Below, in pieces: positions 45,255 to 59,000 of a stretch of DNA of 64,000 nucleotides (position 1 is the first letter of the stretch; each line of letters opens with the position of its first letter). The stretch covers positions 7,820,777 through 7,884,776 of the forward strand of contig NC_051141.1 of NCBI RefSeq assembly GCF_014839805.1, written 5' to 3'. This DNA is from Manduca sexta (taxonomy: Eukaryota > Arthropoda > Insecta > Lepidoptera > Sphingidae). The position numbers and the translations under genes were made by a program. Below the pieces are notes generated by a model. The model saw nothing but the letters and a program-made list of their open reading frames with translations, was not told the DNA's origin and searched no databases.

Positions 45255-48200
45255 ATGTCACATGAATCTGGAGATGTTTCGAGTGTGAAAAATTCCCTGC
45301 GTCGATCACATCTTTTCCATTTCCTTGTTTGAGGATAAAAGATGGATATCCAACTTGGAAGTTCAAGATGCGAAATTACCTTATCCATGAGGATTTATGG
45401 GAAACAATCGGTGGATACCCAAATGGAGACACAACCCATGCCTCTACAAAGGTACGCAAAGACGCAAAGGCATTAGCAAAGATATGCTTATCAGTAGAAG
45501 GTGCAGCGATAACCCATATAAGATGTGCGAAAACTGCATCTGAGGCATGGACTTGTTTGCAAAAAGCCTTTGAAGATAAGGAATAGGACGAAGATTATTT
45601 TTGGAGCGTAGACTGTACAGGTTGAGTCTATCAGAGTTCAAAAATATTGAACTATATATTAACGCAGTTATGTCAACCGCACAGGATCTTGCGGATATTG
45701 ATGTAGTCATAGAGGACAAGTCTATTGCTGCAATACTTTTGGGAGGTCTAACTCCAAGGTATGAACCTCTCATTATGGCTTTAGAAAATTGCAATGTAGA
45801 CGTGACTACAGAGTTGGTGAAAACAAAACTGCTTAATGAAATGTCCAAAGATGTGGCTACGTCATTAGACTCTGTTTTTCATGCGAAGAAGAAGCCTAAG
45901 TCAATGAAGAAGAATATAGTTTGTTATGAGTGCAAGACACCTGGACATAAGAGACCAGACTGTCCACTGAGAAATAAGAAGGAGAAAGGCAATGCGGTAA
46001 ATACCAATGATACGATATTTACAAGTCTTAATACTTCTGGAAACCCAAGAAAGGACATAATTTATGTAGATTCAGGTTGTACTAGACACATGACTTCTAG
46101 ACGGGACTGGTTTCAGAATATCTCGATACAAAATCAAGGTACTGTTACTGTCGCAAATGGAGAACAGATTAAGTGCTGCGGAATTGGAAATATTTCAATA
46201 AACACGCCCGAGAACGTGGTCAACAATATTAGTGATGTTGCTTATATACCATAAAAGGTTAGGACATTTGTGTCGTATAGGCATGAACCAACTGAAAAAT
46301 CACAAGGTAGGTATAAAGTATACAGGAGTAGATAAAACTAGTTGTATCGCTTGCGTGGAAGGTAAACAAGCAAGAAAACCTTTCAAAAGGTTAGCGTTTA
46401 ATAGGGCTACTTCCCTTTGGAACTGATCCATATGGATTTGATGGGACCGGTGTCTACAACTTCTTTTCAAGGAAATAGATATATGTTGACAATAGTAGAC
46501 GATTATACGCGAAAAGTGTTTGCTTATTTTATTTCTTCTAAAACAGAAGTCAAAGATATATTTTGTGTGTTTCAATGTTTTGTTGAAAATCAGTTAGATA
46601 AAACAATTAAAGCAATTAGGACTGATGGAGGTAAGGAGTTCGTGAATAAAGAGTTTGTTGATTATCTTGCTTCAAAAGGTATTGAACATCAAACAACGAC
46701 GCCTTATAGTCCTCAGCAAGTTGGAGTAGCGGAACGCACCCATCGTTCGGTTACAGAAAAGGCAAGAACGTTGCTAGCTGAAAGTTCACTACCGAAAGCA
46801 TTCTGGGAAGATGCATTCCAAGTTGCCATTTACCTTAAGAATAGGTCTCCTCATCGAGCCTTAGGTGGACAAATTCCTTATGACAAATGGTATGGACGAA
46901 AAGGTGATCTTAGCCATCTAAAAGTGTTTGGTTGTAGAGCTCTAGTCCATATACCTTCGTGTCACAGGAAGAAATTAGATGTCAAGGCACAGGAAGCAAT
47001 TTTCGTCGGTTATTCTGAAAATCCAGGCACTTATATTTTTAGGGACCCTGCTAACCCACGAAAAGTTATTATATCCAGAGATGCAACCTTTTTTGAAAAT
47101 TGCTTTACAGCGCTAAAGCAGAAGCAATCTGAGTCTGTCGCAGAGTCAGAATCTATATTGTTATTTGATGAGCAAAAAGAGATTGAGTCTGAGTTTGATC
47201 ATGACTGTCAATTCTATGACTGTGATGAGAATATCAGCCCGGCGGCTGAAGCAACTTTACCAGTAAATCTAGAAAGTACAAAAGAGTCAGTGACTCTGGA
47301 ACAGCGAGAGTCTCTCAGTGACTTAAGGCTGCCTAGTGTGGAAGAAGTGACAGCGAATTTGGAACAGGAATCGCACCCTGAGCGCAGATACCCTTCCAGA
47401 GACAGAAAAACAACAAATTTTTATAAAGCTTACAATACGTCAATGGTAGATTCTAATGAACCTACGACATATTACGAAGCTACTCATGCCGATGATGCTG
47501 ATAAGTGGCAACATGCTATGGTTGATGAGTATAGTTCCTTAAGGAAACTCCATACATGGAATTTAGTAGATAGACCTAACAAAAGGTTATACCATGTAAA
47601 TGGATTTACAAAATTAAAGGGATGCTTATGGTAATATTACCAAGTATAAAGCGAGACTCGTCGTCAAAGGTTTTCATCAAGTTGAAAGTGTAGACTACAA
47701 GGAGACGTTCGCACCAGTGATTCGTCATTCTTCCCTCCGCACGTTGTTTGCGATAGCTGCAGATATGAAGTTGAGAATGAAGCACTTAGATGTCGATACA
47801 GCTTTCCTTAACGGAGATTTAGAAGAAGAAGTTTTCATGGAGCAACCTCTTGGTTTTATTCAAAAGGGTAAAGAAAACAAAGTTTGTTTATTGAAGAAAT
47901 CTCTTTACGGTCTTAAACAGGCACCGCGAGCTTGGAATAAAAAGTTAAAATGAAACGCTTTCTAAAATAGGTTTCATAGGAACTCCTTCCGAACCTTGTG
48001 TGTATACTAAACTTTTGGTAAAGAACTTGTAATATTAGGAATCTTTGTTGATGACATAATAGTCTTCTTTAATTCTGATTTGACATTTGACACTGTCAAG
48101 AATGATTTGTCGAAATATTTTTCATTAAAAGATCTCGGAATACTGAAATGTTATTTGGGACTACAAGTTGAAAGTGATTCCGAGAGTATAAGGTTGAACC

Positions 48201-48982
48201 AGCGAAATTATATTCTTTCTATATTAGAAAAATTGAATATGAAGGATTGTAAGGCCGTGGATACTCCATTAATTAAAAAGAATATGGAAAATAGAATGGA
48301 TGGTCAAGTCGGTGAGTCTTATCCTTATCAAAACTTAATAGGATGCCTCATGTATCTAGCGGTAAACACACGACCAGACATCGCTTACGCCACGAGCTAT
48401 TTAAGTCAATTTAATACGTGTTTTACTAAAGAACACTGGAATGCTGCTAAAAGGATTCTGCAATACCTAAAAGGTACCCTAAACTATTCATTGGTTTACA
48501 GGAAGAATAGAGAAACCTTTAAAAGGGTTTTTTTGTGACGCAGACTGGGCAAACTGTCCAATCGACAGAAGGTCATACACCGGTTATGTTTACAAGTTAA
48601 GTGGAGGTCCAGTATCATGGGAATCCAAGAAGCAACCTACTGTTGCGTTAAGTTCGGCCGAGTCAGAATATATGGCATTAGCGTCTGCCACGAAGGAAGC
48701 GTGTTACTTACGTCGGTTTATATACGAGATAACAGGTATACTTTGTTCAGTTAACTTAGCTTCTGACAGCCAAAGTGCCATTAATCTTGTTCGAAATCCT
48801 GTACACCACAGCAGGACGAAGCATATAGATACTAGGTTTCACTTTATTAGGGAAAAGGTATCTAATAATATTGTTAAGTTAGAATATATAAAAGTAACGA
48901 TATGCCTGCTGATGTACTAACGAAGGCCCTCGGACCTCTAGCACACAAACGATGTGTAGTTAACTTAGGTTTAGAAACTTAA
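45255..48982 (+). pseudogene. Copia gag-pol of element 2, disrupted by indels
   Basis: Gag opens at ATG 45255 and carries the zinc knuckle CYECKTPGHKRPDC. Protease (DSGCTRHM) follows in the same open frame. Integrase (D of TDGG, E of GVAERT, 35 residues apart), reverse transcriptase ([13 protein letters not shown], [18 protein letters not shown]) and RNase H (DADWANC, SSAESEYMAL, DSQSA, RTKHID) can all be followed. The frame is lost at about 45310, 45585, 46250 (with about 230 bases missing between protease and the integrase finger), 46420, 47595, 47620, 47950, 48015, 48525 and 48890. Apart from the 230-base gap these look like single-base indels, several in homopolymer runs; I saw no independent nonsense substitution. 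The reverse transcriptase active site reads FVDD where element 1 has YVDD. Confidence 0.9.
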
Positions 48983-49028
48983 TTATTTTATTTGTTTTGT
49001 TTCTGTCACAACTGCGATTAAGGGCGGC

Positions 49029-49204
49029 TGTTGGAGATTGTAACCTTCGTCGTGACTTATTATTTTTATATGTTCTATTTTTAGAACTAATTGTATTTTG
49101 TTTGCCATAGTTACTTCTCTTTAGTCCGAAATAAACACTCATGTCAATAACATCTTTTTACTAACTTTATTTAATTACTAAGAACATATACCATATTTAC
49201 AACA
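49029..49204 (+). repeat. 3' LTR of Copia element 2
   Basis: It is identical to the 5' LTR except for one fewer T in the run near base 44 of the LTR. GTTAT follows it directly. Confidence 0.95.
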
Positions 49205-51282
49205 GTTATGAATCATATTAAAATTGGCCGCTATTACGACCATGCTGGAATAAAAAAGCTTAGTCAATTTAGTCAAGTATATAGCCTACTCAACAGCCGT
49301 GAACAGGTGTAATTATAGAATTGTCAATACGGACTGTTAAATTTGTCTGGTAACTGGTAATATGTATCTACCTAAATTTCTTATCAAATTGATAGTGATC
49401 AGAGTTTAATGGTCATTTTATTACTATATTATCAAACTGAAGAGCTTTGTAACGGACTAATCTCTGAAATTTGTAGTCTCAATCTGAAAATTATTTTCGT
49501 AATAGGCAATTGCTGCCTGCCTTCCAATCTTTATATACTCTATTTATTAGGGCAGGAGCTTGACCCGGGCGAAGGCAAAATTAAAATAAAACGTTTCCCA
49601 CTAGATGTAAGTATTAATTGATCATTTGCCAATAAAATCAATAATCTTATAATGTAAACGGTTTAGGGGCTCAGGATAGAAATCCTCAATTATGCAACAA
49701 CTGGTCACCGTAAAATAGGTTTGTAAATAAAAGTGTATTAAGATCCAGTAATGTCATGGAATCACGGTCAAAACCATTCAAAAAAGATCACGGAAACTCA
49801 TGAACATTTTAGTAAAATTCAGAGAAAACAAAAGGAGAAATATGTTTGAATATTTTTCAAGTTTCACGATGGTGTGAATTAAAAAGGTTAATTCAATGAT
49901 TCCCGCACTTCACAAAATCCAAATAAAAAAAAAATGACAAAATTCTTAATATTGTAGAAGTAAAGAAATTACATAAAAATCTTTTCGCTTCTCACAGATA
50001 ACATTTAAATTTAGGTTGAAGAACAGATTTTTCTCTAATATATTTTCTCAATCATAAAACTTTTCAGCTCTTCTGTTGGAAGATTATCTTTTTAATTTAT
50101 CTACCAAGGTTATTTTCAAACATGCTCTAAGAGATTAAATTTAAGGATATATGCTGACCATGATTCTTCTTCTCCATACGCATTAAGTCCTTCTTCTTTT
50201 TGTTTTAGTGTTAATTGCCTCTTGTTGAACTTTATATAACTTAGTTTTTACCTCAGAAAATATCGCAATATGATTATTTTAGCTTTCTACTAGCAATAAG
50301 TATTGCCCTAAGCAATGTTTCTTTTTTGTAAAGTTACCCGTGCGTTTACTCCCTAGTTTGGTGGTATTTCTTACTACTGCGGTAAATATCAGGATTAAGA
50401 ACCCGTCATGTTTGAGCCACAAATTGAAGAAAAATTAATACAAGTTCAACTACTGAGATTTAAATTACCCTGGGCTCTGCTATTATTACTTTAATTATCA
50501 ATTCATGTTAACGTAACATAGGGGCAATAAATGTTTGATAGTAAAATTAAAAGCAGGACCGAAATATCCAAAAATTGGAAACCTTTCCTACGATATTTCG
50601 ATTTCATTAAATTAGGACCTATTCGGAAAAACTCAAATGAAACTCCTTAATAAATTAACAGACAAAATCTTTGAGTTTTTCGACTTCCATACACCGGAAT
50701 AGACAGCAAGTACCTCACATTAAAAAAAATATATTTCAGCTTTTTATTACACTAAAATTTACAATGGAATATATTTTACATAAATACATAAGAGCATTTT
50801 GTACAAAATGTAGGTGGACAAAAGGTTAGTTAATTCTCTAAAAGTGAAGAGTGTAAGCTACATATTTTGCAAAAAGGAACCCTCTGAAGTTATAATAAGA
50901 CGACAATTTCTTTGCAGCTTTACCCCATGATAAATAACTTCCATTCAAAAAGGATTTTACAAGATTATTTTTTGCAAGACATGAATAGATCAAGTAATCT
51001 ATAATGTAATGAGTTTCCCTTTAAATCTTTTAATACGAACATGCGTTAAGTTTTCTATTACAATAAAGTAGAATGCCTTATGGAAAAAATTAAACAAGAT
51101 ATTTGGAAACCCAACACCAACTACACGCATTGTAAAGTAATTTAACATTACCTGTATGTGAAATAATTGGGTAACAATTCATATTATGTTATTAAAAAAT
51201 AAACGAGGCTTTTACATATTAGTACTATATTAATGTATGAACATTATAAATTCAAAAAGAAGTAATTTGTAACAACATCACA
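49205..51282. other. AT-rich DNA without recognisable features
   Basis: I see no gene, RNA or clear repeat in this stretch beyond the target duplication GTTAT at its left edge. Frames are short on both strands. Confidence 0.5.
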
Positions 51283-51530
51283 AATGGGTGATAGTGTAGT
51301 TGGGACTGAAAGAGACTTTCGAAACGAATGTCCAAAGGTTCGAAACCCAAGGCACACATCACGGACATTTCAAAATTATCTGTGTTTGCTATAACAGTAA
51401 AAGAAAATATCGTGAGGAAATCTACATGGCTACCGTAGAATTCACCCCAAAAATTAAAAAAGTATATGAAGTCTGCTAACCCGCACTAAGCCATCATAGA
51501 ATACTAAGGCCGAAACCAGAGATACACAAA
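51283..51530 (+). repeat. tRNA-derived SINE
   Basis: A tRNA-like head (GTGATAGTGTAGTTGGGACT) carries a perfect B box, GGTTCGAAACC, at 51337-51347. The body (AAAATATCGTGAGGAAATCT, GAAGTCTGCTAACCCGCACT) is one I recall from SINEs widespread in Lepidoptera. An RNA polymerase III promoter would lie in the head. Target duplication is not obvious. Confidence 0.7.
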
Positions 51531-52554
51531 CATTTTTTCCTCACTAACCGCTTTCAAAATTTTGCTGGTTCCGGTGGACTGTTATTTTTTTGGTTACGTA
51601 GGAAAAGTGCATTACAACTACCGCCCAGTCATCACGGGGGGCACCTGGCCAATTACATTCGGGTCACCGTGCCTCTTACAATCCCTATCATTATTATCTG
51701 CCTACATTGATAGGTAACATTTTAGTACTTTACTATCAAACCAGATATTTTTTTGTGGATCCCCGCTTACGAATTGTGGACCTCCATTTTTTTGTCACGC
51801 CCACGTAGGCATTTCAATGTATAATATTCGCGCTAAACATAAAAAAATATGATTATATTAAGTTTTTATTTTTAATCTTTGGATTTATTACTTACTTGAT
51901 GAACATTTGGTATTAATTGCATTCCTGAGCTATAACACCATAATTTAAGATCTTATTACTGGACTTACAGCTAACTATTACTACTTTCCCGTTCAACCAT
52001 CTAATATCAATCCAAAACTTAAATAATACTTTATTACTATAAACGTATATATAGCGCTTTATAGTAATATAATTATTACTACAAACCGCTTAAATTCCAC
52101 GTAGGATATCTCTTTTACATTTCATCTCAGAATGTCCAGTTCGTAGAACACACTTGATTAGTTTGCCTCAAAGAAAACCACACGAGAAGCTTATTGCTCA
52201 ATGACCACAATATGCCCAAATAATATAGAATTAGTGGAGGATTAAGCATGAATATAGTTTCCCTTTAGCGATGAAGATCTTTGAAACCACGTTTACATTG
52301 TTATTGCTTTGAAATTTACACATCACATGAATAATTAAAGAAGCGACGCTGAGGCGACGCTACTATTATTTCAAACAGAGCGCGGTTGTATTTATTGTGT
52401 TGGAAAACATTTAATAAAAATATTGACTGAAGGATAAAAAAATGTGAATCATTTATATTATGTATTTTTCTAGACGTTTATTTCGCGTTTCCGTTCGTTT
52501 GTACTGGAGTGTGAGAGTAGGTATGAATAAGCTTTTGTATACCTCGCCTTTCCA
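51531..52554. other. Non-coding DNA
   Basis: No gene or repeat family was recognised between the SINE and the Helitron-like element. Confidence 0.45.
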
Positions 52555-52975
52555 GTCTGTAATATAAAAATGAATCGCTGAATATCTTGCTAAGCGCAAG
52601 TCTCGAGAGCAGCTGAACCGATTTCGCTAATTTTTTATAATATTCCTTGAAGTACGAGGATGGTTCTTACGAAAGAAAAAATGTAAAAATTGCTTTAAAA
52701 AATCTAATAACAACACTTCTATATTCCCATACAAAAGATTCGTCATAATACTTAAAAGTCAATTTGATTTTTTAATATCATACCAAAAAGTTTAGGTGTT
52801 AGTGGAGGGGTTCCGGGAAGGCAAAAAAACAATTGAGTGACGTCAGTGTCGTATAAACATTAATTTCAATATTCCCCATTTAAGTGTTTTATAATTTTTA
52901 TTTTTTGACAATGTAATTGTTGAGTTATCAACTTTCTTTTTTTTTTACTGTTACGTGGTTCGCCGGGTCAGCTAA
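52555..52975 (+). mobile_element. Non-autonomous Helitron-like element with 3' end
   Basis: It begins TCTGTAATATAAAAATGAAT, includes CAGCTGAACCGATTTCGC and ends TTCGCCGGGTCAGCTAAT. The ending, with a terminal CTAA followed by T, is the hallmark of abundant lepidopteran Helitron-like repeats. It has no coding capacity. Confidence 0.6.
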
Positions 52976-53519
52976 TTTTAAATATATATCAAAATTTGTC
53001 ATATGTGTACATATATGCACTGCGCAGAGAAGATTACTATTAAAACGACGATGGGTATGCAAAATAGTTTTAACATCTTATATGACAGTATTGAATTGTA
53101 AGGGCCTTAGAAAACTTTAAGCTTTTGTGTAAGTAAGGGTCTACATTAAACTGAGGTGGATGACATCCTTTTCTCTTCGAATGATAATGCGACTGTGCGA
53201 TAATAGGTACGCCATATATTTTACATAAACATATACACGTATGACCGATGGTATTCTTTATTCGATCCCCCGACAGATAGGTAAAGCTAATGGTCGAGTG
53301 TTCTTATCTATCTTAGTGTATAGAAACACAGATAACCACCAAAAGCAAGCATGTCAACTGGTTGCCACCTAACAGGAAGTGAAATTAGAAATTTTTAAGT
53401 TTTTTTATAGTTAAAAGTGCATAATATAAAACCGTTTATTAGTGTGCACATTTAATTAAAATCGGTAATCCTGGCTTTCTATTACGATAAGCTAATAGTA
53501 GAGTTCGCCATGGTAGTAT

Positions 53520-53815
53520 ATCCTCAGTAGGGCAGGCACACGACGTAGGTACAGGGATATGGGCACATGGGGCGCGGGAGGGCGGCGGCGTGGCGCGGCG
53601 AGGCACGGCGGCGGCGGGACGAGGCTGGTCGACTCGCGGAGGGCAGTATCTCGTGGGCGAAGCGAGCTCAAATCACATTTAGTGTTACAGACGGTGTGAA
53701 ACACACGCCTAACGTCACGGTCGCGTGTTCGTGTCGCTCGTCCGCGCGTCTCCGCGTCCTCGCCGGCGCGTGTAAACACCGTCTAGTATTACGTTCGCGT
53801 CGACTAGTGAATTAG
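53520..53815 (+). promoter_or_regulatory. GC-rich island, possible promoter or 5' exon
   Basis: About 250 bases of strongly GC- and CpG-rich DNA stand in an AT-rich region. An initiator-like CCTCAGTAGG lies at about 53524 at its left edge. Frames are open on both strands but have arginine-rich composition, as expected from GC-rich text, and I see no domain. It may be a 5' untranslated exon or an alternative promoter, perhaps of the same gene as the 36.5-kb exon. Strand is a guess. Confidence 0.35.
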
Positions 53816-55870
53816 TGCAGCTAAACCTATTAGAATATGAATTTATATTTAACCTTAACATGAGAAATAAAAAGTAATCAGAAAATATAAAAACCTAACA
53901 AAATAAAAAAACTTGATTAAATAAATTTACTTTAAAATTTTATTTTAATAAGTTTTGTTATTCGCGGATATCCGATATGGAATTAGGAGACGATATATTT
54001 TTTATTTATGGACGACATCGGTTTGTATTCTTTAAAGTGAAATTATAAATCACAATATAATATGCACACCTACACGAGAAAAGAAATGTATGCGATCTTA
54101 TGCTCGTTGCACTCATTATGTTTTGATATTTCTTGCCCTAGAGTCGATATGAACTTCGCTATTTATATATTATAAAAACTGCGGACATAATTGCATGAGT
54201 TTGTTATGATCATAAAAGCATTTGTTGCTAAAATTACAATCATCCATAAATCTACATTTGTGTAAAATGATAAGCATGTCTCTTTCATTGTTTATTTACG
54301 GTTATCAAAATACATCGCGCATGCGAATATCCTGAGGTCAACAATACCAAAACAATAGTCGGCTATAAAAATAGACTGTTGTAGAGCGACAGAGCACTCA
54401 AGGCGTCCGTTTTCTCCCTGCTTGTAGCTCACGACAACGCTGTAGCGCAGACACAGCCTTTGACTAATTTTATTCCATTACTTAAATAGCCCATTGCGTT
54501 TATCTAAGGTAATGTCTCAGTATATTGTTTTGTGGCGCTGGTTTACAAGATCTTACGAAGGGAGGGAATCTTAAGAAGTAAACAATTGTCACGTAGACAT
54601 ATTTTTGAAATATAAATATTATATATGCATGAAGAAATACTTATTTAATGGTTTTATATATATTATAGGGCCATGGTGAATTTTTGCTAGACATCTCTAA
54701 AAGCCTGTCTTAACAAATAATAATTTATTAGAATAAGAATATTGTAATTGACTTATATTAAATAACGAAAGTTTCTAAAACAACAATATTGTTAATTTTT
54801 TTTGGTTACCTTACTAAGAATACGTAACTTTCAGAGTCGCTATGTTTCAAATATTATAACATTACAGCACAGACGACCATGCGGCTAGGTGAGAGATAGT
54901 GTTTCGCTGTAGACGGGTTTCTTGACATGTGGATAGGTCGGCACGACCGAGTTAGTAACACCGTCTTACAGTAAATCAACTTTGATTTTGTGTCACATTA
55001 TTGATAGTACAAAAAAAAGTACTATCGCTTATTTTTTTCCTTAATATTTGGTGCTACATTTATAAAGGAGTTTCTTTTTTACTTTAGAATATTTCACTAA
55101 CATTTGTAGGGCACCATAGAACACCATTGTTATCGTTCAGTACATAGATGTTGATATATCATTCAAAAAAACAAAAAAAAACTGTATTTGTCACGGGCTT
55201 TTTATTCAAAAGTCACTCATGCCTGCCTATAAACGGTAAATCAGTGTATTGAAGAGTATGAACAAGCAGGCCACTGACATCATCACTCTGCGACATCAGA
55301 TCTTAATTCCCACATCGCCGTGGAATCGATATGGATTCAATTTCCTTTAAACCGGAACACAACGTTACTTGCTCAGTCCTGTTTTGCGGCAAAGTTAAAT
55401 AAATCTTATTATATTTCAGACCGATTGAGAGACGAAAGCCCCTAACCAGTTAGTAATCCATCTCCGTGATTAAACGACATGTCAAATTAAAAATTGAAAC
55501 TAGTCTATAGAAATGTTTTGTAATAGAAGGGCATGAAATGCTTATTTAAATACAAGAACAACATTGTCATCCTATTTAAACTATAATCTGTATACTACCC
55601 CTTAAATATGAAGATTAAAAATCCAAACGAGAAAAAAACAAATGATATATTTGGGTATTTATAAATTGTAGACAGTAACCCAATTTCTGTGCGGCCAAGC
55701 CGCTGGATTAATTTTCTCTAAAATAATTGAAGATTAGAAAAACTAGTTAATTATGATATTTGTAGAGCCAATAAACTCATTGCGGATTATCCATAGGGTG
55801 ACGGCGTCTAATGCTGCGTCCAGATATCATACTTTTCGGCGAAGTGTCTGAGAATGACTAATAACACCTT
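53816..55870. other. AT-rich DNA without recognised features
   Basis: No exon or repeat could be assigned. Base composition falls back to the AT-rich background immediately after the GC-rich island. Confidence 0.45.
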
Positions 55871-56075
55871 TGTGTGCATACGTGCGTGTGTGTGTGTGCG
55901 TGTGTGAGTGTGTGTGTGTGAGTGAGTGTGTGTTTGTGGGTGCACGCGCGCATGCGTGGGTGTGTGTGTGCGTGTGTGTGTGTATGTGTGCGTGTGTGTG
56001 TGTGTGTGTGTTTATTCGTGCGTGCGTCCATGTGTGTGTGTGAGTGTCTGTGTGTGTGTTAGTGTGTGAGGGTGT
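55871..56075. repeat. Interrupted (TG)n microsatellite, about 200 bases
   Basis: It is a run of TG with CG and AG interruptions on the + strand, an alternating purine-pyrimidine tract. The long minus-strand frame rich in threonine and histidine across it is a by-product of the repeat. Confidence 0.95.
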
Positions 56076-59000
56076 ACATATGTATATCCAGTGTTGCTCC
56101 CGTCCACATTGAGCGTGTACGCAGTGATACTTGGGTCCGCTACGGTTTAGAAGTTCCATGTCTAAACTCAGCATAATCCAAGCATAAGAACACTGGACTA
56201 ATGGACTCAACTCTTCAAAATGAAAGGAAGACAAATATATTTTACCATATTTTTAATTGGCAAGATAAATTCGCATAACTTATAAGCTTCAATATATGAA
56301 AATTACATAAACAGAATAGACACATAAATTAAATTCATTATTAACAATAAAATACCCGTCAGCGAAACTTTTATAGGTGTAAATATCGTCAGTTCATTTG
56401 TCAAAATAACTGCACTAAACGCGCTGCATGTTTATGACGCTGACGGACGAGTTTATACACGTCATAAATAAAGCTCACTATTTTCTTTATTATTCGAAAA
56501 ATATGAAAACTTCGCGGCATAAATTTGATGAAGCAAAATTGCCAAATGAAAGTGATATAATATAATATTATGCTTCTCATCCTTACACTTGTGTTTAATT
56601 CCTTTTCATTGATTGATTATAAGAATAATGTACAAATTTCTTTTGTAATTCCTCTACACCGCTATGAAAATATACGTAAAATTCTACCAGTGATTCAAAT
56701 GTAGGTACTGAGTCCACATGTATGAATAATAATTGATTTATTACTATAATTATAATTGTTAGTCGTTACGAGTTGACCTATATAAATGGTATGTTAGTGC
56801 AACGATTATTAGACTTTTGGTAAATGTATAATGGATCTAATGTAATTTTTACTCAGATAGTTAGTATTTAGTACTCTGGCGTCTACTCCGGAACATTCTG
56901 TAGCCTGGTATCATTCAAAGTGGTTTATTGGCTCATTCCATGTAATTGGTACTTCAAATGGGACCCTTTTTCGTCCCCTTTAGCTCTAATATCGAAGAGA
57001 CTTTATCCAAGTTTTTCAAACTTTGTGCGTCGCTCAATACCTGTCTGGTTTATAAGTTTTAACCAAAAAACCGTTTATTCATGAGAAAAAAATATTTTCA
57101 AACGGTACCTGGTAAAAAATCTAAAAATGTTAACATGTTTGCCAAACACGCGATATAAATACAGGCAGTGATTCATGCACCTCCAACAATTCATACCTTG
57201 CCTGTACACATCTGGACTTTCACATAACTTTATTCTCTGGGACAGTTATTACACGTACAAATAAACAGTATAGACATTGCACCGACCCTTCACAACAGTC
57301 GACATTGCTCTTATCGCATTTAACTGTCAATTTGCGTTTGTATAGCTGACCTTGAAGTGTAGCATTTTGTACCTACTTTATAAAGTTAGGTGTGTATTTA
57401 TTTTCTATATATTGTTCTTTATATAATGTTATTTATCGGATAATTATTTTTATCCCGAATAAATAAACTATTTAAAGGATTAAATTAAAATTCAATACTA
57501 TAAAATAACTAACATGGTAAAGTGGGTGATAATTTTCTTTTATCTGCTACCAAATAAAATTGATATGTACAATATACATATAGAAAATAGATTTTTACTT
57601 CCTGGTCATAAAATAATAACCTAATAAGAATTATTTGCAATTTATTCTATAACTTCGTTTAGAATTCTTGTACGCAAATGGATTAATACGCTTGCGTAGC
57701 TGTGGCCAGATAACTATATTTATTAAATAAGTCAATAAATTAGCGATCGCAATGAAACGAATAGGTTTTATTTCACATTTAAGAAAGCTCATATGTCTAA
57801 TAGACTGTCTGAGCAGTGACGGGTTTAATTAAATAGGGCAGTATCAATTTACTGAAACAGAATGAACATACTAAATTGACAACATACATAGTAACTATGT
57901 ATAACGAAATAATGCAGCTTAGACTATCAAAAAATTAATTAAGCCATAAGATCTACGAGATTTGACTTCATGACAACATAAGTAAACATTTTCTTTCTCA
58001 ATCCCTTTAATCAGAATATTAATACATGATACAAAGTTAGCAATGGTTGGGCCTGTTACATGCGGCGGACGCGTATCTTAGCACTCGTACTTACCTATCG
58101 ATTTCCTTTGAGCTCACATATAGCTCGTATTATGCCGTGTTTGTGTAGCTACCCCTTAAAAGCTTTATCCACCGCCGCGTCGCCACCGTGTTTGGTTTTT
58201 ACACAAACCAAATGACATGATCTATAAAGCACACATCCTTTTCTTATTCCAAATGTTATTAAAGTAAGTAGTTTTTCATCTTACACAGAGGCGTACATGA
58301 AAGAAATCTGTGTGTGGGGTGCGGTAACTCTGTTTTAATTTCCATTGTTATTTTTTTTTAATATATATCTTTCGATATGGTTTATATTTTATTGAGTTTA
58401 AACAAGGTATCCTATTTTCATGTTGAAGCAGCCTGTAACTGAAATTAAATTGATAGACACCGAAAAAATAAACATGTTTGTTGATAACGTCCTTTCATAG
58501 GATTCATATGGTCAAAATTAACTCCTATTCTACGTCCAGATATATAGAACGACATTGTCATAACATATAACAAAGGTCCTTAAATTGGGATAAAAAAAAT
58601 ATCATACTCTACTAAACTATTTTTCGCAATAATACTGTGCTGTTACATGTAACGTTTGTCACACGGACCCGCGTAAGTCAGTCTTAGCTCGTCTTACATT
58701 ATAAGAAAACATAGTGTTTCCTATAAGCCTATTTATATATTATGTGTACAATGTTACAGAAGGCTTAGACTTTAGAAAACTCCTCCATTCCATTTGAGTT
58801 TTAACTTATAACTTATGCATGGAGTTAAGGAGTTCAACTCCCGATGAACGAGAATAACTAGGCCAGAATTTCGTTAAATTTAGTTTTACTTGGAGTACAA
58901 AAAGAAATTCAATATTGTAATCCCTAGTTCCAGCTCCGAGTCCCCGGATTCAGTCTAAAAATACTATTGTAGCGAATTTTGTAAAACGAAATCTTCAAAG

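Larger units (their letters stand above)
44978..49204 (+). mobile_element. Young but frame-broken Ty1/Copia retrotransposon (element 2)
   Basis: LTRs of 177 and 176 bases (44978-45154 and 49029-49204) both start TGTTGGAG and end TACAACA and differ only by one T in a T-run. The 5-bp target duplication GTTAT is present on both sides (44973-44977 and 49205-49209). A primer-binding site follows the 5' LTR at once, and a short purine tract (AAGGGCGGC) precedes the 3' LTR. The internal reading frame is gag-protease-integrase-reverse transcriptase-RNase H, interrupted by frameshifts. It is related to element 1 but a distinct family. Confidence 0.95.

Noticed and set aside
53492..53815. Open frames on both strands across the GC-rich island
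   Set aside because: Arginine- and proline-rich text on both strands is expected from GC-rich DNA. No domain, clear splice sites or good start could be chosen, so I list the island only as possible regulatory DNA.
55827..56234. 135-codon minus-strand frame rich in threonine and histidine
   Set aside because: It is the translation of the (TG)n microsatellite and has no non-repetitive domain.
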